A stretch of 64,000 nt of DNA, taken from contig NZ_JACICD010000002.1 in assembly GCF_014195655.1 (NCBI RefSeq), forward strand, positions 186,001 to 250,000, given 5' to 3'. Each line of letters starts with the position of its first letter. The first letter of the stretch is position 1. The translations under genes and the position numbers were made by a program. Source of the DNA: Ancylobacter tetraedralis (GTDB taxonomy: Bacteria > Pseudomonadota > Alphaproteobacteria > Rhizobiales > Xanthobacteraceae). Shown here piece after piece: positions 8,465-16,999 of the stretch. Under the pieces are notes generated by a model. It was not told the origin of the DNA. It saw nothing but the letters and a program-made list of their open reading frames with translations, and did no database searches.

Positions 8465-9001
8465 TCAGCGGGGAGCCAGCACCATGATCATCTGCCGGCC
8501 TTCCAGCGAAGGCTCGGCTTCCACCTTGGCGATGGGGGCGAGTTCTTCCTTCACCTTGTTCAGCAGCTTGTAGCCGAGCTCCTGATGCGCCATCTCGCGG
8601 CCGCGGAAGCGCAGGGTGATCTTCACCTTGTCACCTTCCTCGAAGAAGCGGTGGATCGCCTTCATCTTCACCTCGTAGTCATGGGTGTCGATGCCGGGAC
8701 GCAGCTTGATTTCCTTGATCTCGACGATGTGCTGCTTCTTGCGGGCCTCGTTGGCCTTCTTTTGATTCTGGTACTTGAAGCGGCCGTAATCGAGAATCTT
8801 GCATACCGGCGGCACGGAGTTCGGCGCGATCTCGACGAGGTCGAGGCCGGCTTCCTGCGCACGCAGAATGGCATCACGAGTCGGGATGACGCCAAGATTC
8901 TGGCCCTCCTGATCGATGAGCTGCACTTCGCGGATGCGGATGTCTTCGTTGACGCGCGGGCCTTCCTTCTCCGGCGCGACGGGTCTCATAGGGCGACGAA
9001 T
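8465..9001 (-). CDS. infC: Translation initiation factor IF-3 with AUU start codon
   Basis: IF-3 binds the 30S subunit, keeps it from joining 50S and checks the initiation codon. I place the start at an ATT at 9001, with AGGAGA about nine bases upstream; this gives 178 residues beginning [16 protein letters not shown]. The usual alphaproteobacterial N-terminus has the same IRRP start. An in-frame ATG four codons later has no ribosome site of its own. The N-domain runs through [18 protein letters not shown], the linker through [15 protein letters not shown], and the C-domain through [16 protein letters not shown]. An AUU start lets IF-3 limit its own synthesis (established in E. coli). No rpmI-rplT follows here; infC stands alone and faces folC. 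Confidence 0.95.
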   Translation of the reverse strand: MRRPMRPVAPEKEGPRVNEDIRIREVQLIDQEGQNLGVIPTRDAILRAQEAGLDLVEIAPNSVPPVCKILDYGRFKYQNQKKANEARKKQHIVEIKEIKLRPGIDTHDYEVKMKAIHRFFEEGDKVKITLRFRGREMAHQELGYKLLNKVKEELAPIAKVEAEPSLEGRQMIMVLAPR

Positions 9002-9305
9002 GGCGGCTTTCTCCTCTGCCGTTTCAGAAAAACTGCTCTACCGCGACCTGAAGCGTGCCAGACGGCTCGTTCCGCGCGCGTAAAACGGTCGCAGAACATG
9101 TTGACAAACCGGTCAGAAGTCAACGGTACGACAGGGTCGAACGCATCAATGCCCGGATGAGTTTCACGCGCCCTGCCGCAAGCCGGAGGGGAGCCCTGTT
9201 CGCGCTCCCGTCCGGCCTGTAGGTGAAGATGGCGCGGGCGGCGCGAATCGCAAGTGCCGGCGCGGCACGGGCCGGCATTGCGGCGGCGACCTCAAGGAGA
9301 CGGGC
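9002..9305. other. Divergent promoter region between infC and the hydrolase gene
   Basis: This 304-base gap contains no credible gene. On the minus strand a possible infC promoter is TTGACT (9118-9123) and CATGTT (9095-9100) with a 17-base spacer; the -10 is poor. The same place holds a small dyad GTTGAC/GTCAAC (9100-9124). The resulting leader would be about 90 bases. On the plus strand I see only the ribosome site CAAGGAG before 9306. Confidence 0.35.
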
Positions 9306-10100
9306 ATGACGGAAACCGCCGTTCAGATAGCACAGACACAACCCCGTTTCATCGCCGTGGGCGAGGATGCGCGGTCGATCGCGGTGCGGTCCACCCCGGC
9401 CGGGGCCGGCGAGGGAGCCCCCGGCGTGCTGTGGTGCGGCGGCTATCTCTCGGACATGTGCGGCAGCAAGGCGGAGGCTTTGGCCACGTGGGGCGTAGAG
9501 ACCGGCCGGCCGGTGGTGCGCTTCGACTATTCCGGCCATGGCGAATCCGGTGGGCGTTTCATTGACGGCACCATCTCGCGCTGGGCGCAGGAGGCGCTCG
9601 CGGTGTTCGACGGCGAGACGAGCGGACCGCAGGTCGTGGTCGGCTCCTCCATGGGCGGCTGGATCGCGCTGCTGCTGGCGCGGGCGCTGGCCGCGCGCGG
9701 CGAGCCCTCGCGCCTCGCCGGGCTGGTGCTGATCGCCCCGGCGCCCGACTTCAGCGAAGAGCTGATGTGGAAGGCGATGACCCCGGAGATTCGCGCGGAA
9801 ATCCTGGAGAAGGGCGTGTGGTACCGCCAGAGCGAGCACGGCACCACGCCCATCACCCGCGCCTTCATCGAGGACGGACGGGCCAATCTGGTGCTGGGCG
9901 CGCCGTTCGCCGTCGGCTGCCCCGTGCGCATCCTCCAGGGCGTCGCCGATGATGTGGTGCCCTGGCAGCACGCCTTGCGGCTCAGCACCTGCCTCGCCGA
10001 GGACGACGTGGTGGTGACGCTGGTGAAGGATGGCGATCACCGTCTGTCGCGGCCGGAGGACATTGCCCGCATCCTCGACGCGGTTGCCTCGATCGGCTGA
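9306..10100 (+). CDS. Alpha/beta hydrolase, ABHD10-like serine esterase or thioesterase
   Basis: This is a 264-residue cytoplasmic alpha/beta hydrolase. The nucleophile elbow is VVGSSMGGW (Ser near residue 118), an acid is available in VADDVVPW, and the catalytic His is in KDGDHRLSRPEDI. The oxyanion region reads WCGGYLSDMCGSKA and RFDYSGHGESGG. The sequence resembles mitochondrial ABHD10-type acyl-protein or acyl-glucuronide esterases (recalled, not searched), so it may remove acyl groups from proteins or small molecules. The start has AAGGAG upstream. It faces rsmD with four bases between the stops. The substrate is unknown. Confidence 0.8.
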   Translation: MTETAVQIAQTQPRFIAVGEDARSIAVRSTPAGAGEGAPGVLWCGGYLSDMCGSKAEALATWGVETGRPVVRFDYSGHGESGGRFIDGTISRWAQEALAVFDGETSGPQVVVGSSMGGWIALLLARALAARGEPSRLAGLVLIAPAPDFSEELMWKAMTPEIRAEILEKGVWYRQSEHGTTPITRAFIEDGRANLVLGAPFAVGCPVRILQGVADDVVPWQHALRLSTCLAEDDVVVTLVKDGDHRLSRPEDIARILDAVASIG

Positions 10101-10104
10101 ACGC

Positions 10105-10698
10105 TCAGGCGGAAGAGCTGACCGTCACCGGGGTGGCCGCGATGTCCGGCGCGCGCAGGATCACGATCTCGGTCGTGTCGTAGCGCCGCCGTTCCAGCTC
10201 CTCGAAGCCCTCCGGCGCGGTGAAGCCGGCCTCGGCCGCTTCCTCAACGATGACAAGCGCGCCGGGCGCGAGCCATTTGCCCGCGCGCGCATTGGCCAGC
10301 GCCAGCCCGGCGAGGCCGCGCCCATAGGGGGGATCGCAGAAGACGAGGTCGAAGGCGTCGCTCGCCATCGCCTCGCCGAGCTTCGTCGCGTCGCGGCGGA
10401 AGATGCGGGTGATGCCGCCGAGGCCCAGCGCCTCGATATTGGCGCGGATCAGCGCGCGCGGCTCGGGAGCCTCGTCCACGAACACCGCGAGCTTCGCCCC
10501 GCGCGAGAGCGCCTCCAGCCCCAGCGCGCCGGTGCCGGCGAACAGGTCCAGCACCCGCGCGCCCGACGCGGCGTCGTCATAGGCATGCGCGAGCACGTTG
10601 AACAGCGCCTCGCGCAGCCGGTCCGACGTGGGCCGGGTGGCGTTGGAGGACGGCCCGTGCAAGGGGCGTCCCTTGAAGCGCCCGCCGACAATGCGCAC
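10105..10698 (-). CDS. rsmD: 16S rRNA (guanine-966-N2)-methyltransferase RsmD
   Basis: RsmD methylates G966 of 16S rRNA in the assembled small subunit (EC 2.1.1.171). It has 197 residues. It begins MRIVGGRFKGRPL, the family start. The AdoMet loop is VLDLFAGTGALGLEAL and the catalytic motif is FCDPPYG. It lies 13 bases after rluB, so the two rRNA-modification genes probably form one transcript. Confidence 0.94.
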   Translation of the reverse strand: MRIVGGRFKGRPLHGPSSNATRPTSDRLREALFNVLAHAYDDAASGARVLDLFAGTGALGLEALSRGAKLAVFVDEAPEPRALIRANIEALGLGGITRIFRRDATKLGEAMASDAFDLVFCDPPYGRGLAGLALANARAGKWLAPGALVIVEEAAEAGFTAPEGFEELERRRYDTTEIVILRAPDIAATPVTVSSSA

Positions 10699-10711
10699 GT
10701 TTCAGCCCGCC

Positions 10712-12997
10712 TCAGCCGCGCGGCGCGCGCGGCGGGCGCCCGCCCGGCTTTCCGCCGGGGGAGCCGCCGGGCTTGCCACCGGAACGCGGACCGCCCGGCT
10801 TTCCACCGCCCGGCTTGCCGCCAGCGCGCGGGGCGCCACCCGGCTTGCCGCCGAAGGATTTGCCGCCGGCGGGCTTGTTCCCAAAGGATTTGCCGCCAAA
10901 GGATTTGCCGCCGCCGGCCCGCTCGCCACCCGACCGTTCACCACCCGACCGTTCACCACCCGGTCGGCTCCCGAACGGCTTTCCGGCCGGCCGCTCGCCG
11001 CGCTCGGGCCTGTCGCCAAAGGAGCGCTTCTCGCGGAACGGGCGCTTCTCGCCGGGAGATTTCTCCCCGAACGACTTCTCGCCATAGGTCCGGCCGCCCT
11101 CGGGCCGTTCGCGGCGCGGGGGGCGATCCTCACTGGTGCGCTCGGGACGATCGAAGCGGCGCACGGGCCGCTCGGCATCCTCGCGGCGCGGACGGTCGAG
11201 ATCGCGCGGCGGACGGACGGGACGCTCCACGCGCGCGCCATCCTCGCCCTCGCCGGGACGCGGGCGCCGCGCGCGGCTCTGCTCGGATTTCACCCGGCCG
11301 GTGAAGGGTCGGTCGGTTGCCTCGCCACGATAGGGCCGCGCACCCTCCGAGCGCTCCCGACGTTGCGGACGATCACCCATGGGGCGCTCGCTGCGTTCAC
11401 GGAACGGACGATCGCCAGCGGGACGCTCGCTGCGTTCACGGAACGGACGATCGCCCGTGGGACGCTCGCTGCGTTCACGGAACGGACGATCGCCAGCGGG
11501 ACGCTCGCTGCGTTCACGGAACGGACGGTCGCCCGTGGGACGCTCGCTGCGTTCGCGGAACGGACGGTCGCCCGTGGGACGCTCGCTACGTTCGCGGAAC
11601 GGACGATCGCCAGCGGGGCGCTCGCTGCGTTCGCGGAACGGACGGTCGCCCGTGGGACGCTCGCTGCGTTCACGGAACGGGCGATTGCCGCCCTCCGGTT
11701 CCTCGCGCGGTCCGCGCTCCTCGAAGCGCGGGCGGGCGGGGCGGGGGCCGGCGGCGGCGCGGTCCCGCGTGGGCTTGCGCTCGGGACGGCCGGCACGCGC
11801 GGGCCGGGGGGCGTCGCCGGCCTCGGCCTCGGCCGGGGCGCCCTCGCCGTCGGGCCGCCGGCGGAAGGTGCGCTCGCCGCCACCCTCGCGGGTGGGGCGT
11901 GACGTGGTGCGGGCGTCGTCGCTGCGGCGGGCCGGGCGGGCGGGGGCCTCCTCGGCCTCCTCGGTGGCGGTGGAGCGCACACGCTGCACCAGCACCTTGC
12001 GACCCTTGCGATCGGCCACCAGGCCGGAGGTCACGCTGCGCTCGGGGCTTTCCTCGGTGTCGATCGGCCGGCGGCGGTGGCGGTCCTCCGACCCTTCCGG
12101 CTTGGCATAGCCGGCCTTTTTCGCGGCGGGGCGGCGGGGCGCCTCGTCCTCGTCGGCATGGTTGAACAGCGGACCCTCGAAATCCGCGCCGGCGGCGGCG
12201 GAAAGCTCGGGGCCGAGCTGGTCGGCCAGCACGCGGGTGCGCACTTCCTCGACCGCGCCCTGCGCGATCTCGCCGAGCTGGAACGGGCCGTAGGAAAGCC
12301 GGATCAGCCGGTTGACGTCGAGCCCGAGGCTGCCGAGCACGTTGCGGACTTCGCGGTTCTTGCCCTCGCGCAGCGCCAGCGTCAGCCACACATTGGAGCC
12401 CTGCACGCGGTCGAGCAGTGCCTCGATCGGCCCGTAATGCACGCCCTCGACCGTGATGCCGTGGATCAACGCGTCGAGCTTGTCCTGGGTGATCGAGCCC
12501 TTGGCGCGCACGCGGTAGCGGCGCAGCCAGCCGGTTTCCGGCAGTTCCAGCACCCGCGACAGGCCGCCATCATTGGTGAGGAGGATGAGCCCCTCGGTAT
12601 TGAGGTCGAGCCGGCCGACCGAAACCAGACGCGGCAGGCCGCCGGGCAGGATCTCGAACAGGGTGGGGCGCCCCTCGGGGTCGAAATTGGTCGTCACCAC
12701 GCCCTTGGGCTTGTGGTAGAGGAACAGCCGCGTGCGCTCCTTCTCGGGCAGCGGCGCGCCGTCCACGCTGATGTGGTCCGCCTCCGTAACGGTGCGGGCG
12801 GGGCTTTCCAGCACCTCGCCATTCACCGCCACGCGGCCGGCGAGGATCCATTCCTCGATCTCGCGGCGCGAGCCGAGCCCCGCGCGGGCGATGACCTTGG
12901 CGACGCGCTCGGCCTCGCGCGGCTCGGCCGGGGCGAGGGTACGCGGGGCGCGCGGTACGCGGTTCTGGTCCTTGCGGGGCGGCGTGTTCTTGGGCAT
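10712..12997 (-). CDS. rluB: 23S rRNA pseudouridine synthase, RluB family, with very long repetitive tail
   Basis: This enzyme isomerises a uridine of 23S rRNA helix 80 or nearby (position 2605 in E. coli). From the ATG at 12997 it has 761 residues, about 500 more than the catalytic core. An S4 RNA-binding domain covers residues about 30-80, and the catalytic Asp is in SVGRLDLNTEGL (near residue 131). The core ends near residue 245. The rest is a disordered, Arg/Glu/Pro/Gly-rich tail with eight copies of a 13-residue unit (RPFRERSERPTGD type) and a final Gly/Lys-rich block. Rhizobial RluB proteins often have charged tails (recalled); the exact repeat seems unusual. It is co-directional with rsmD. 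A TTG nine bases upstream is an alternative start. Confidence 0.9.
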   Translation of the reverse strand: MPKNTPPRKDQNRVPRAPRTLAPAEPREAERVAKVIARAGLGSRREIEEWILAGRVAVNGEVLESPARTVTEADHISVDGAPLPEKERTRLFLYHKPKGVVTTNFDPEGRPTLFEILPGGLPRLVSVGRLDLNTEGLILLTNDGGLSRVLELPETGWLRRYRVRAKGSITQDKLDALIHGITVEGVHYGPIEALLDRVQGSNVWLTLALREGKNREVRNVLGSLGLDVNRLIRLSYGPFQLGEIAQGAVEEVRTRVLADQLGPELSAAAGADFEGPLFNHADEDEAPRRPAAKKAGYAKPEGSEDRHRRRPIDTEESPERSVTSGLVADRKGRKVLVQRVRSTATEEAEEAPARPARRSDDARTTSRPTREGGGERTFRRRPDGEGAPAEAEAGDAPRPARAGRPERKPTRDRAAAGPRPARPRFEERGPREEPEGGNRPFRERSERPTGDRPFRERSERPAGDRPFRERSERPTGDRPFRERSERPTGDRPFRERSERPAGDRPFRERSERPTGDRPFRERSERPAGDRPFRERSERPMGDRPQRRERSEGARPYRGEATDRPFTGRVKSEQSRARRPRPGEGEDGARVERPVRPPRDLDRPRREDAERPVRRFDRPERTSEDRPPRRERPEGGRTYGEKSFGEKSPGEKRPFREKRSFGDRPERGERPAGKPFGSRPGGERSGGERSGGERAGGGKSFGGKSFGNKPAGGKSFGGKPGGAPRAGGKPGGGKPGGPRSGGKPGGSPGGKPGGRPPRAPRG
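11381..11692. repeat. 39-bp tandem repeat, eight copies, inside rluB
   Basis: Eight direct copies with a period of exactly 39 bases begin at 11381, 11420, 11459, 11498, 11537, 11576, 11615 and 11654. Each encodes 13 residues of the rluB tail. Copies differ mainly at one codon (PTG or PAG; PMG in one) and at one silent base. The near identity of the units points to recent slippage or recombination, and copy number may vary between strains. Confidence 0.95.
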
Positions 12998-13153
12998 GGG
13001 GTGCAATCGTCCGGGGGTTCGGTCCGGTCCTTGGCGACGATCCGGAGTGCAAAGCGATATCCGTATTGGGGCGCGGGTGCTAGCACGTCCGTCGCCTTGA
13101 GGCGAGCATTTGCGGCGTGCGAGGGCGGCAAGCGGCGATCAGGTGAGCGAGAA

Positions 13154-13663
13154 GTGACCGAGCGGCAGAATACAGGCCCGGAATCGGGCCCGGAAACAGG
13201 CGCGGGATTGCGCTCGACATCGCGCGCCGGTTTCATGGATCTGGCGCTGGCCGAGGCCGGCAAGGCGGGCGCGCGCGGCGAGGTGCCGGTAGGCGCCGTG
13301 CTGGTGCGGGGTGGCGTGGTGATCGCCGCCGACGGCAATCGCACGCGCGAACGCGCCGACCCCTCCGCCCATGCCGAAATGCTGGTGGTGCGGGCGGCGG
13401 CGGCCCTCATCGGCAGCGACCGGCTGCCCGACTGCGATCTCTATGTGACGCTGGAGCCCTGCACCATGTGCGCGGGGCTGATCGCCTGGGCGCGGCTGCG
13501 CCGGCTCTATTACGGCGCGGCCGACCCCAAGGGCGGGGCGGTGGAAAGCGGCGTGCGCTTCTTCGCCCAGCCGAGCTGCCATCACCGTCCCGATATCTAT
13601 GGCGGCCTCGGCGAGCGCGCGGCGGCGCAGTTGCTGCGCGATTTCTTCGCGGGGCGGCGGTAG
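13154..13663 (+). CDS. tadA: tRNA-specific adenosine deaminase TadA
   Basis: TadA converts A34 to inosine in tRNA-Arg(ACG) (EC 3.5.4.33). The zinc ligands and catalytic Glu are in AHAEMLVV and EPCTMC, and the C-terminal family segment is GGAVESGVRFF. I use the GTG at 13154, preceded by AGGTG, giving 169 residues; relatives also carry several residues before the FMDLALAEA-type helix. An ATG at 13235 would give 142 residues and would begin inside that helix. The gene diverges from rluB and faces the polyprenyl synthase gene across a shared hairpin. Confidence 0.93.
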   Translation: MTERQNTGPESGPETGAGLRSTSRAGFMDLALAEAGKAGARGEVPVGAVLVRGGVVIAADGNRTRERADPSAHAEMLVVRAAAALIGSDRLPDCDLYVTLEPCTMCAGLIAWARLRRLYYGAADPKGGAVESGVRFFAQPSCHHRPDIYGGLGERAAAQLLRDFFAGRR

Positions 13664-13667
13664 GACG

Positions 13668-13689
13668 CTGAAAGCCGCTCGGCTTTCAG
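13668..13689. terminator. Hairpin between convergent tadA and polyprenyl synthase gene
   Basis: CTGAAAGCCG and CGGCTTTCAG pair perfectly around two bases. The stem overlaps the stop codon of the minus-strand gene. It has no long T-run on either strand, but the position between converging genes fits a bidirectional terminator. Confidence 0.55.
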
Positions 13690-14708
13690 TTCACCCGCGA
13701 GATGCAGAACTCCACCACGTCGAGCAGCGCCCGCTTGGCCGGCCCGGCCGGGAAGAGGCCGAGCGCATCGCACGCCATGGAGCCATAATGGCGCGCACGC
13801 TTGACCGTGTCGGCGAGCGCCTGGTGGCATTCGAGCAGCCCGACGGCGCGCGCGAGGTCGCCCTCGCCGATCTCCCCGCGCTCCAGGCTGCGGCGCCAGA
13901 AGTCGCGCTCCTCCTCGGTTCCGCGGCGGAAGGCGAGGATGATCGGCAGGGTGATCTTGCCCTCGCGGAAATCGTCGCCGACATTCTTGCCGAGCGCGGC
14001 GCCGGAGCCGCCATAATCGAGCACGTCGTCGACGAGCTGGAAAGCGATGCCCAGATTCATGCCGTAGCTGCGGCAGGCGACCTGCTCCGCCTTGGGCCGC
14101 TCGGCCAGCACCGGCCCGACCTCGCAGGCGGCGGCGAACAGTTCGGCGGTCTTGCCACGGATGACGGCGAGATATTCGTCCTCGCTGGTGGCGGTGTTCT
14201 TGGCGGCGGCGAGCTGGGCCACCTCGCCCTCGGCAATGACCACGGCGGCGTTGGACAGAATGTCCAGCGCTGTGAGGTTGCCGACCTCGATCATCATGCG
14301 GAAGGCCTGGCCGAGCAGGAAGTCGCCCACCAGCACGCTCGCTTCGTTGCCCCACAGCATGCGGGCGGCGAGCTTGCCACGGCGCATCTCGCTGTCGTCG
14401 ACCACGTCGTCATGCAGCAGCGTCGCCGTGTGCATGAACTCGACCGAGGCGGCGAGCTTGACCGCGCCATCGCCCTGATAGGCGGCGAGCCCGGCCGTGG
14501 CGAGGGTGAGCATCGGCCGCAGCCGCTTGCCGCCCGAGGAAATCAGGTGCTGCGCGACCTCCGGGATCATCGTCACGTCGGAGCCGGTACGCGAGAGGAT
14601 CAGGGCGTTGACCCGCTCCATGTCCGCGCGGACCAGATTGACGATGCCCTCGATGGAGGGCGCGGCCGAGACCTCGGCGGCAGGATCGAAGGGCAGAACG
14701 ACGGCCAC
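13686..14708 (-). CDS. ispB: Long-chain polyprenyl diphosphate synthase (ubiquinone side chain)
   Basis: This trans-prenyltransferase extends farnesyl diphosphate with IPP to make the ubiquinone tail. Chain length cannot be read safely; related alphaproteobacteria make a decaprenyl tail. The start is a GTG at 14708 with GGAAGGA six bases upstream, giving 340 residues that begin MAVVLPFDPAAE; longer in-frame starts lack a ribosome site. The two Asp-rich motifs are LLHDDVVDDSEMRRG and FQLVDDVLDYGG, and the lysine segment GGKRLRP is present. It diverges from a DUF2007 gene. Confidence 0.93.
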   Translation of the reverse strand: MAVVLPFDPAAEVSAAPSIEGIVNLVRADMERVNALILSRTGSDVTMIPEVAQHLISSGGKRLRPMLTLATAGLAAYQGDGAVKLAASVEFMHTATLLHDDVVDDSEMRRGKLAARMLWGNEASVLVGDFLLGQAFRMMIEVGNLTALDILSNAAVVIAEGEVAQLAAAKNTATSEDEYLAVIRGKTAELFAAACEVGPVLAERPKAEQVACRSYGMNLGIAFQLVDDVLDYGGSGAALGKNVGDDFREGKITLPIILAFRRGTEEERDFWRRSLERGEIGEGDLARAVGLLECHQALADTVKRARHYGSMACDALGLFPAGPAKRALLDVVEFCISRVN

Positions 14709-14916
14709 GGGGTTCCTTCCGAATCTCTTCACCAAAACGCCAGCACGAGGTGTGAAGACCGGTTGTCGCGCGCGCGAAGCGCAACCCCGGCCGCCATCAA
14801 CCCGAGCGCCGACCATCCCCATAGCGTAAATACGCCATTGACGGAAAGAGCCGAAGCCGTCGCCCAATCCCGCCCGGCCGGCTCTCATCGCCGCATGAAC
14901 GTGGCATGATGGCGCC

Positions 14917-15141
14917 ATGCGCGAACTCATCCGGACCAATGACATCGTTCTTCTCTCCGCCGTCGAGGCGCTGCTCGACGGGGCGGGAATCGGCCATCTC
15001 GTGCTGGATCAGCACATGAGCGTGATGGAAGGCTCGATCGGCCTGCTGCCGCGCCGCCTTCTGGTGGAGGAGGCGCGCCTGGCCGTCGCTCGCGCCCTGC
15101 TGAAGGAAGCCGGCCTCGGTGCCGAGCTTTCCGCACAATGA
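14917..15141 (+). CDS. DUF2007 small protein (putative signal-transducing protein)
   Basis: This 74-residue protein begins MRELIRTNDIVLLSAVEALL and ends with a helix EEARLAVARALLKEAG. The pattern of a short beta-alpha fold with LL..AG..H matches the DUF2007 family, often labelled putative signal-transducing protein; the biochemical role is unknown. Its stop overlaps the methyltransferase start by four bases (ATGA), so the two products are made together. It may help or regulate that enzyme. Confidence 0.85.
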   Translation: MRELIRTNDIVLLSAVEALLDGAGIGHLVLDQHMSVMEGSIGLLPRRLLVEEARLAVARALLKEAGLGAELSAQ

Positions 15142-16037
15142 CGGGCGAATTGGAAACGGACGCCGCGCCCGCGCCGCGCGAGCCTGGATGGGGTGAGCCG
15201 GAATTGACCGACGACGCTCTCCTCGGCGGGCGGCTTCATCTGCTGCAGCCGGCGCGGGGGCATCGCGCCGGGCACGACGCGCTGCTGCTGGCCGCCAGCG
15301 TGCCGGACGATGCGCGACGGGCGGTCGATCTCGGGGCCGGAATCGGGGCGGCGGGGCTGGCTTTGGCCACCCGCCTCGCGCGGGTTGCGCTCACGCTGGT
15401 GGAGATCGATCCCGCCACCGCCGCGCTGGCGGGCCACAATGCCGCCCGCCAGTCTCCCGATCTGTCGGCGCGGGTCAGCGTCGTGACCGGGGCGGTCGAG
15501 CGGGTAGGGCGTCCTTCGGGCCCGCCCGCGCCGGCGGCCGGGGCGGCCGATCTCGTGCTGATGAACCCGCCCTTCAACGACCCCGCCCGCCACCGCGTCT
15601 CCCCGCGCGCCAGCCGGGCGCTGGCGCACAGCGTGGCCGATGCCGGGATAGAGGCGTGGCTCACCGCCGCGGGGCGGCTGCTGGAGCCGGGCGGGCGGCT
15701 CGCGCTGATCCACCGGCCCGAGGCCATCGAGGCGCTCCTCACGCTTCTTCGCGGCCGTTTCGGTGCCGTGACGATCCGCCCCGTGCATCCGCGCCCCGAG
15801 GCGCCGGCGATCCGCCTGCTCATCGGAGCCATCAAGGGCCGGCGCACGCCGCCCGTGCTGCTCCCCGGTCTGGTGCTCGCCGGCGCGGATGGCCGGCCGA
15901 GCGTGGCGGCCGGGCGCATCCTGCGCGAGGGGGCGAGCGTGGAAGCGGCGCTGCGCGGTTCGCAGGGCACGTCGCTGGACTCGCTGCAGGACTCGCCGCA
16001 GGACACGCCGCTGGACTCTCGGCCGATGCCGGCTTGA
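15138..16037 (+). CDS. TrmN6-like N6-adenine methyltransferase
   Basis: This 299-residue class I AdoMet methyltransferase is related to the tRNA1(Val) A37 N6-methyltransferase (YfiC/TrmN6). The AdoMet loop is AVDLGAGIGAAGLALA and the catalytic motif is LMNPPFND (NPPF type, for exocyclic amines). The lead-in DDALLGGRLHLLQPARGHRAG matches the family segment that carries substrate contacts. The last 25 residues are a low-complexity tail from a 12-base repeat (15978-16020). It is coupled to the DUF2007 gene. The tRNA target is inferred. Confidence 0.85.
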   Translation: MTGELETDAAPAPREPGWGEPELTDDALLGGRLHLLQPARGHRAGHDALLLAASVPDDARRAVDLGAGIGAAGLALATRLARVALTLVEIDPATAALAGHNAARQSPDLSARVSVVTGAVERVGRPSGPPAPAAGAADLVLMNPPFNDPARHRVSPRASRALAHSVADAGIEAWLTAAGRLLEPGGRLALIHRPEAIEALLTLLRGRFGAVTIRPVHPRPEAPAIRLLIGAIKGRRTPPVLLPGLVLAGADGRPSVAAGRILREGASVEAALRGSQGTSLDSLQDSPQDTPLDSRPMPA

Positions 16038-16068
16038 GCCGGCCGATGCGACGCCCTATGTCTTGGGC

Positions 16069-16968
16069 ATGGCCAATGCATCCTTCTTCGCCGAATTCCG
16101 CCGCCGCCTCGATCCTGTCCTGCCCGCACGGTTGCGCGCGGGTACCGCCATCGTGCCGGTGGTGCGGCTCAGCGGCGCGATCGGCATGTCGCGGCCGTTC
16201 AATCCCGGCATCACCTTCGCCAATACGGCGCGGGTGCTCGACCGCGCCTTCGCGGTGAAGGGGGCGAAAGCGGTGGCGCTGGTGATCAACTCGCCCGGCG
16301 GCTCACCGGTGCAGTCGCATCTCGTCCATCGCCGCATCCGCCTGCTGGCGGAGGAAAAGAACCTCCCGGTCATCGCCTTCGTCGAGGATGTGGCGGCGTC
16401 CGGCGGCTATATGATCGCCAGCGCCGCCGACGAGATCGTCGCCGATCCGTTTTCCATCGTCGGCTCGATCGGCGTGGTGAGCGCCGGCTTCGGCTTCAAC
16501 CGCGCGCTCGACAAGCTCGGCATCGACCGGCGTGTCTACACCGCTGGCGAGAGCAAGGTGATCCTCGACCCGTTCCAGCCGGAAAAGGCGGAGGATGTCG
16601 AGCGGCTGAAGGCGTTGCAGAAGGAAATTCATGACGCCTTTGTCGGGCTGGTGCGCCAGCGGCGCGGCGACGTGCTCAGCCATGACGAGGCGACGCTGTT
16701 CTCCGGTGCGTTCTGGACCGCGACGCAGGCGCAGGAACTCGGCCTTGTCGATGCCATCGGCGAGATCCGCTCGTTTCTGCGCGCGCGCTATGGCGAGAAG
16801 GTCGTGACACCGCTGATCGAGGGCAAGAGCGGCCTGTTCAGCCGGCGCGTTCCCGGCATTGCCGGCCTCGACGCGGGCGCCATGGCGCCGGCGATCGGTG
16901 CCGGCATCGCCGAGAACCTGCTCGCCGTCGCCGAGGAGCGTTCGCTCTGGAACCGGTACGGCCTATGA
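16069..16968 (+). CDS. S49 family serine peptidase, SohB/SppA-like, no membrane anchor
   Basis: This is a signal-peptide-peptidase-like enzyme with a Ser/Lys dyad. It has 299 residues, shorter than SohB or SppA. The nucleophile Ser is in VAASGGYMIASAAD, the Lys in GESKVILDPFQ, and LVINSPGGSPVQS marks the clp-like fold. Unlike most S49 proteins it shows no hydrophobic N-terminal segment. Thirty-one bases downstream is a small protein with one membrane helix, which might tether it (inference). The start is the ATG at 16069; no strong ribosome site is seen. Substrates may be cleaved signal peptides or membrane-associated proteins. Confidence 0.88.
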   Translation: MANASFFAEFRRRLDPVLPARLRAGTAIVPVVRLSGAIGMSRPFNPGITFANTARVLDRAFAVKGAKAVALVINSPGGSPVQSHLVHRRIRLLAEEKNLPVIAFVEDVAASGGYMIASAADEIVADPFSIVGSIGVVSAGFGFNRALDKLGIDRRVYTAGESKVILDPFQPEKAEDVERLKALQKEIHDAFVGLVRQRRGDVLSHDEATLFSGAFWTATQAQELGLVDAIGEIRSFLRARYGEKVVTPLIEGKSGLFSRRVPGIAGLDAGAMAPAIGAGIAENLLAVAEERSLWNRYGL

Positions 16969-16999
16969 TCATTCTGCCCCGCGAATGGGAAATCGCACC

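Noticed and set aside
11381-11692. CRISPR-like array of regular repeats
   Set aside because: The 39-base units are directly adjacent with no unique spacers, are in frame with rluB and have no cas genes nearby.
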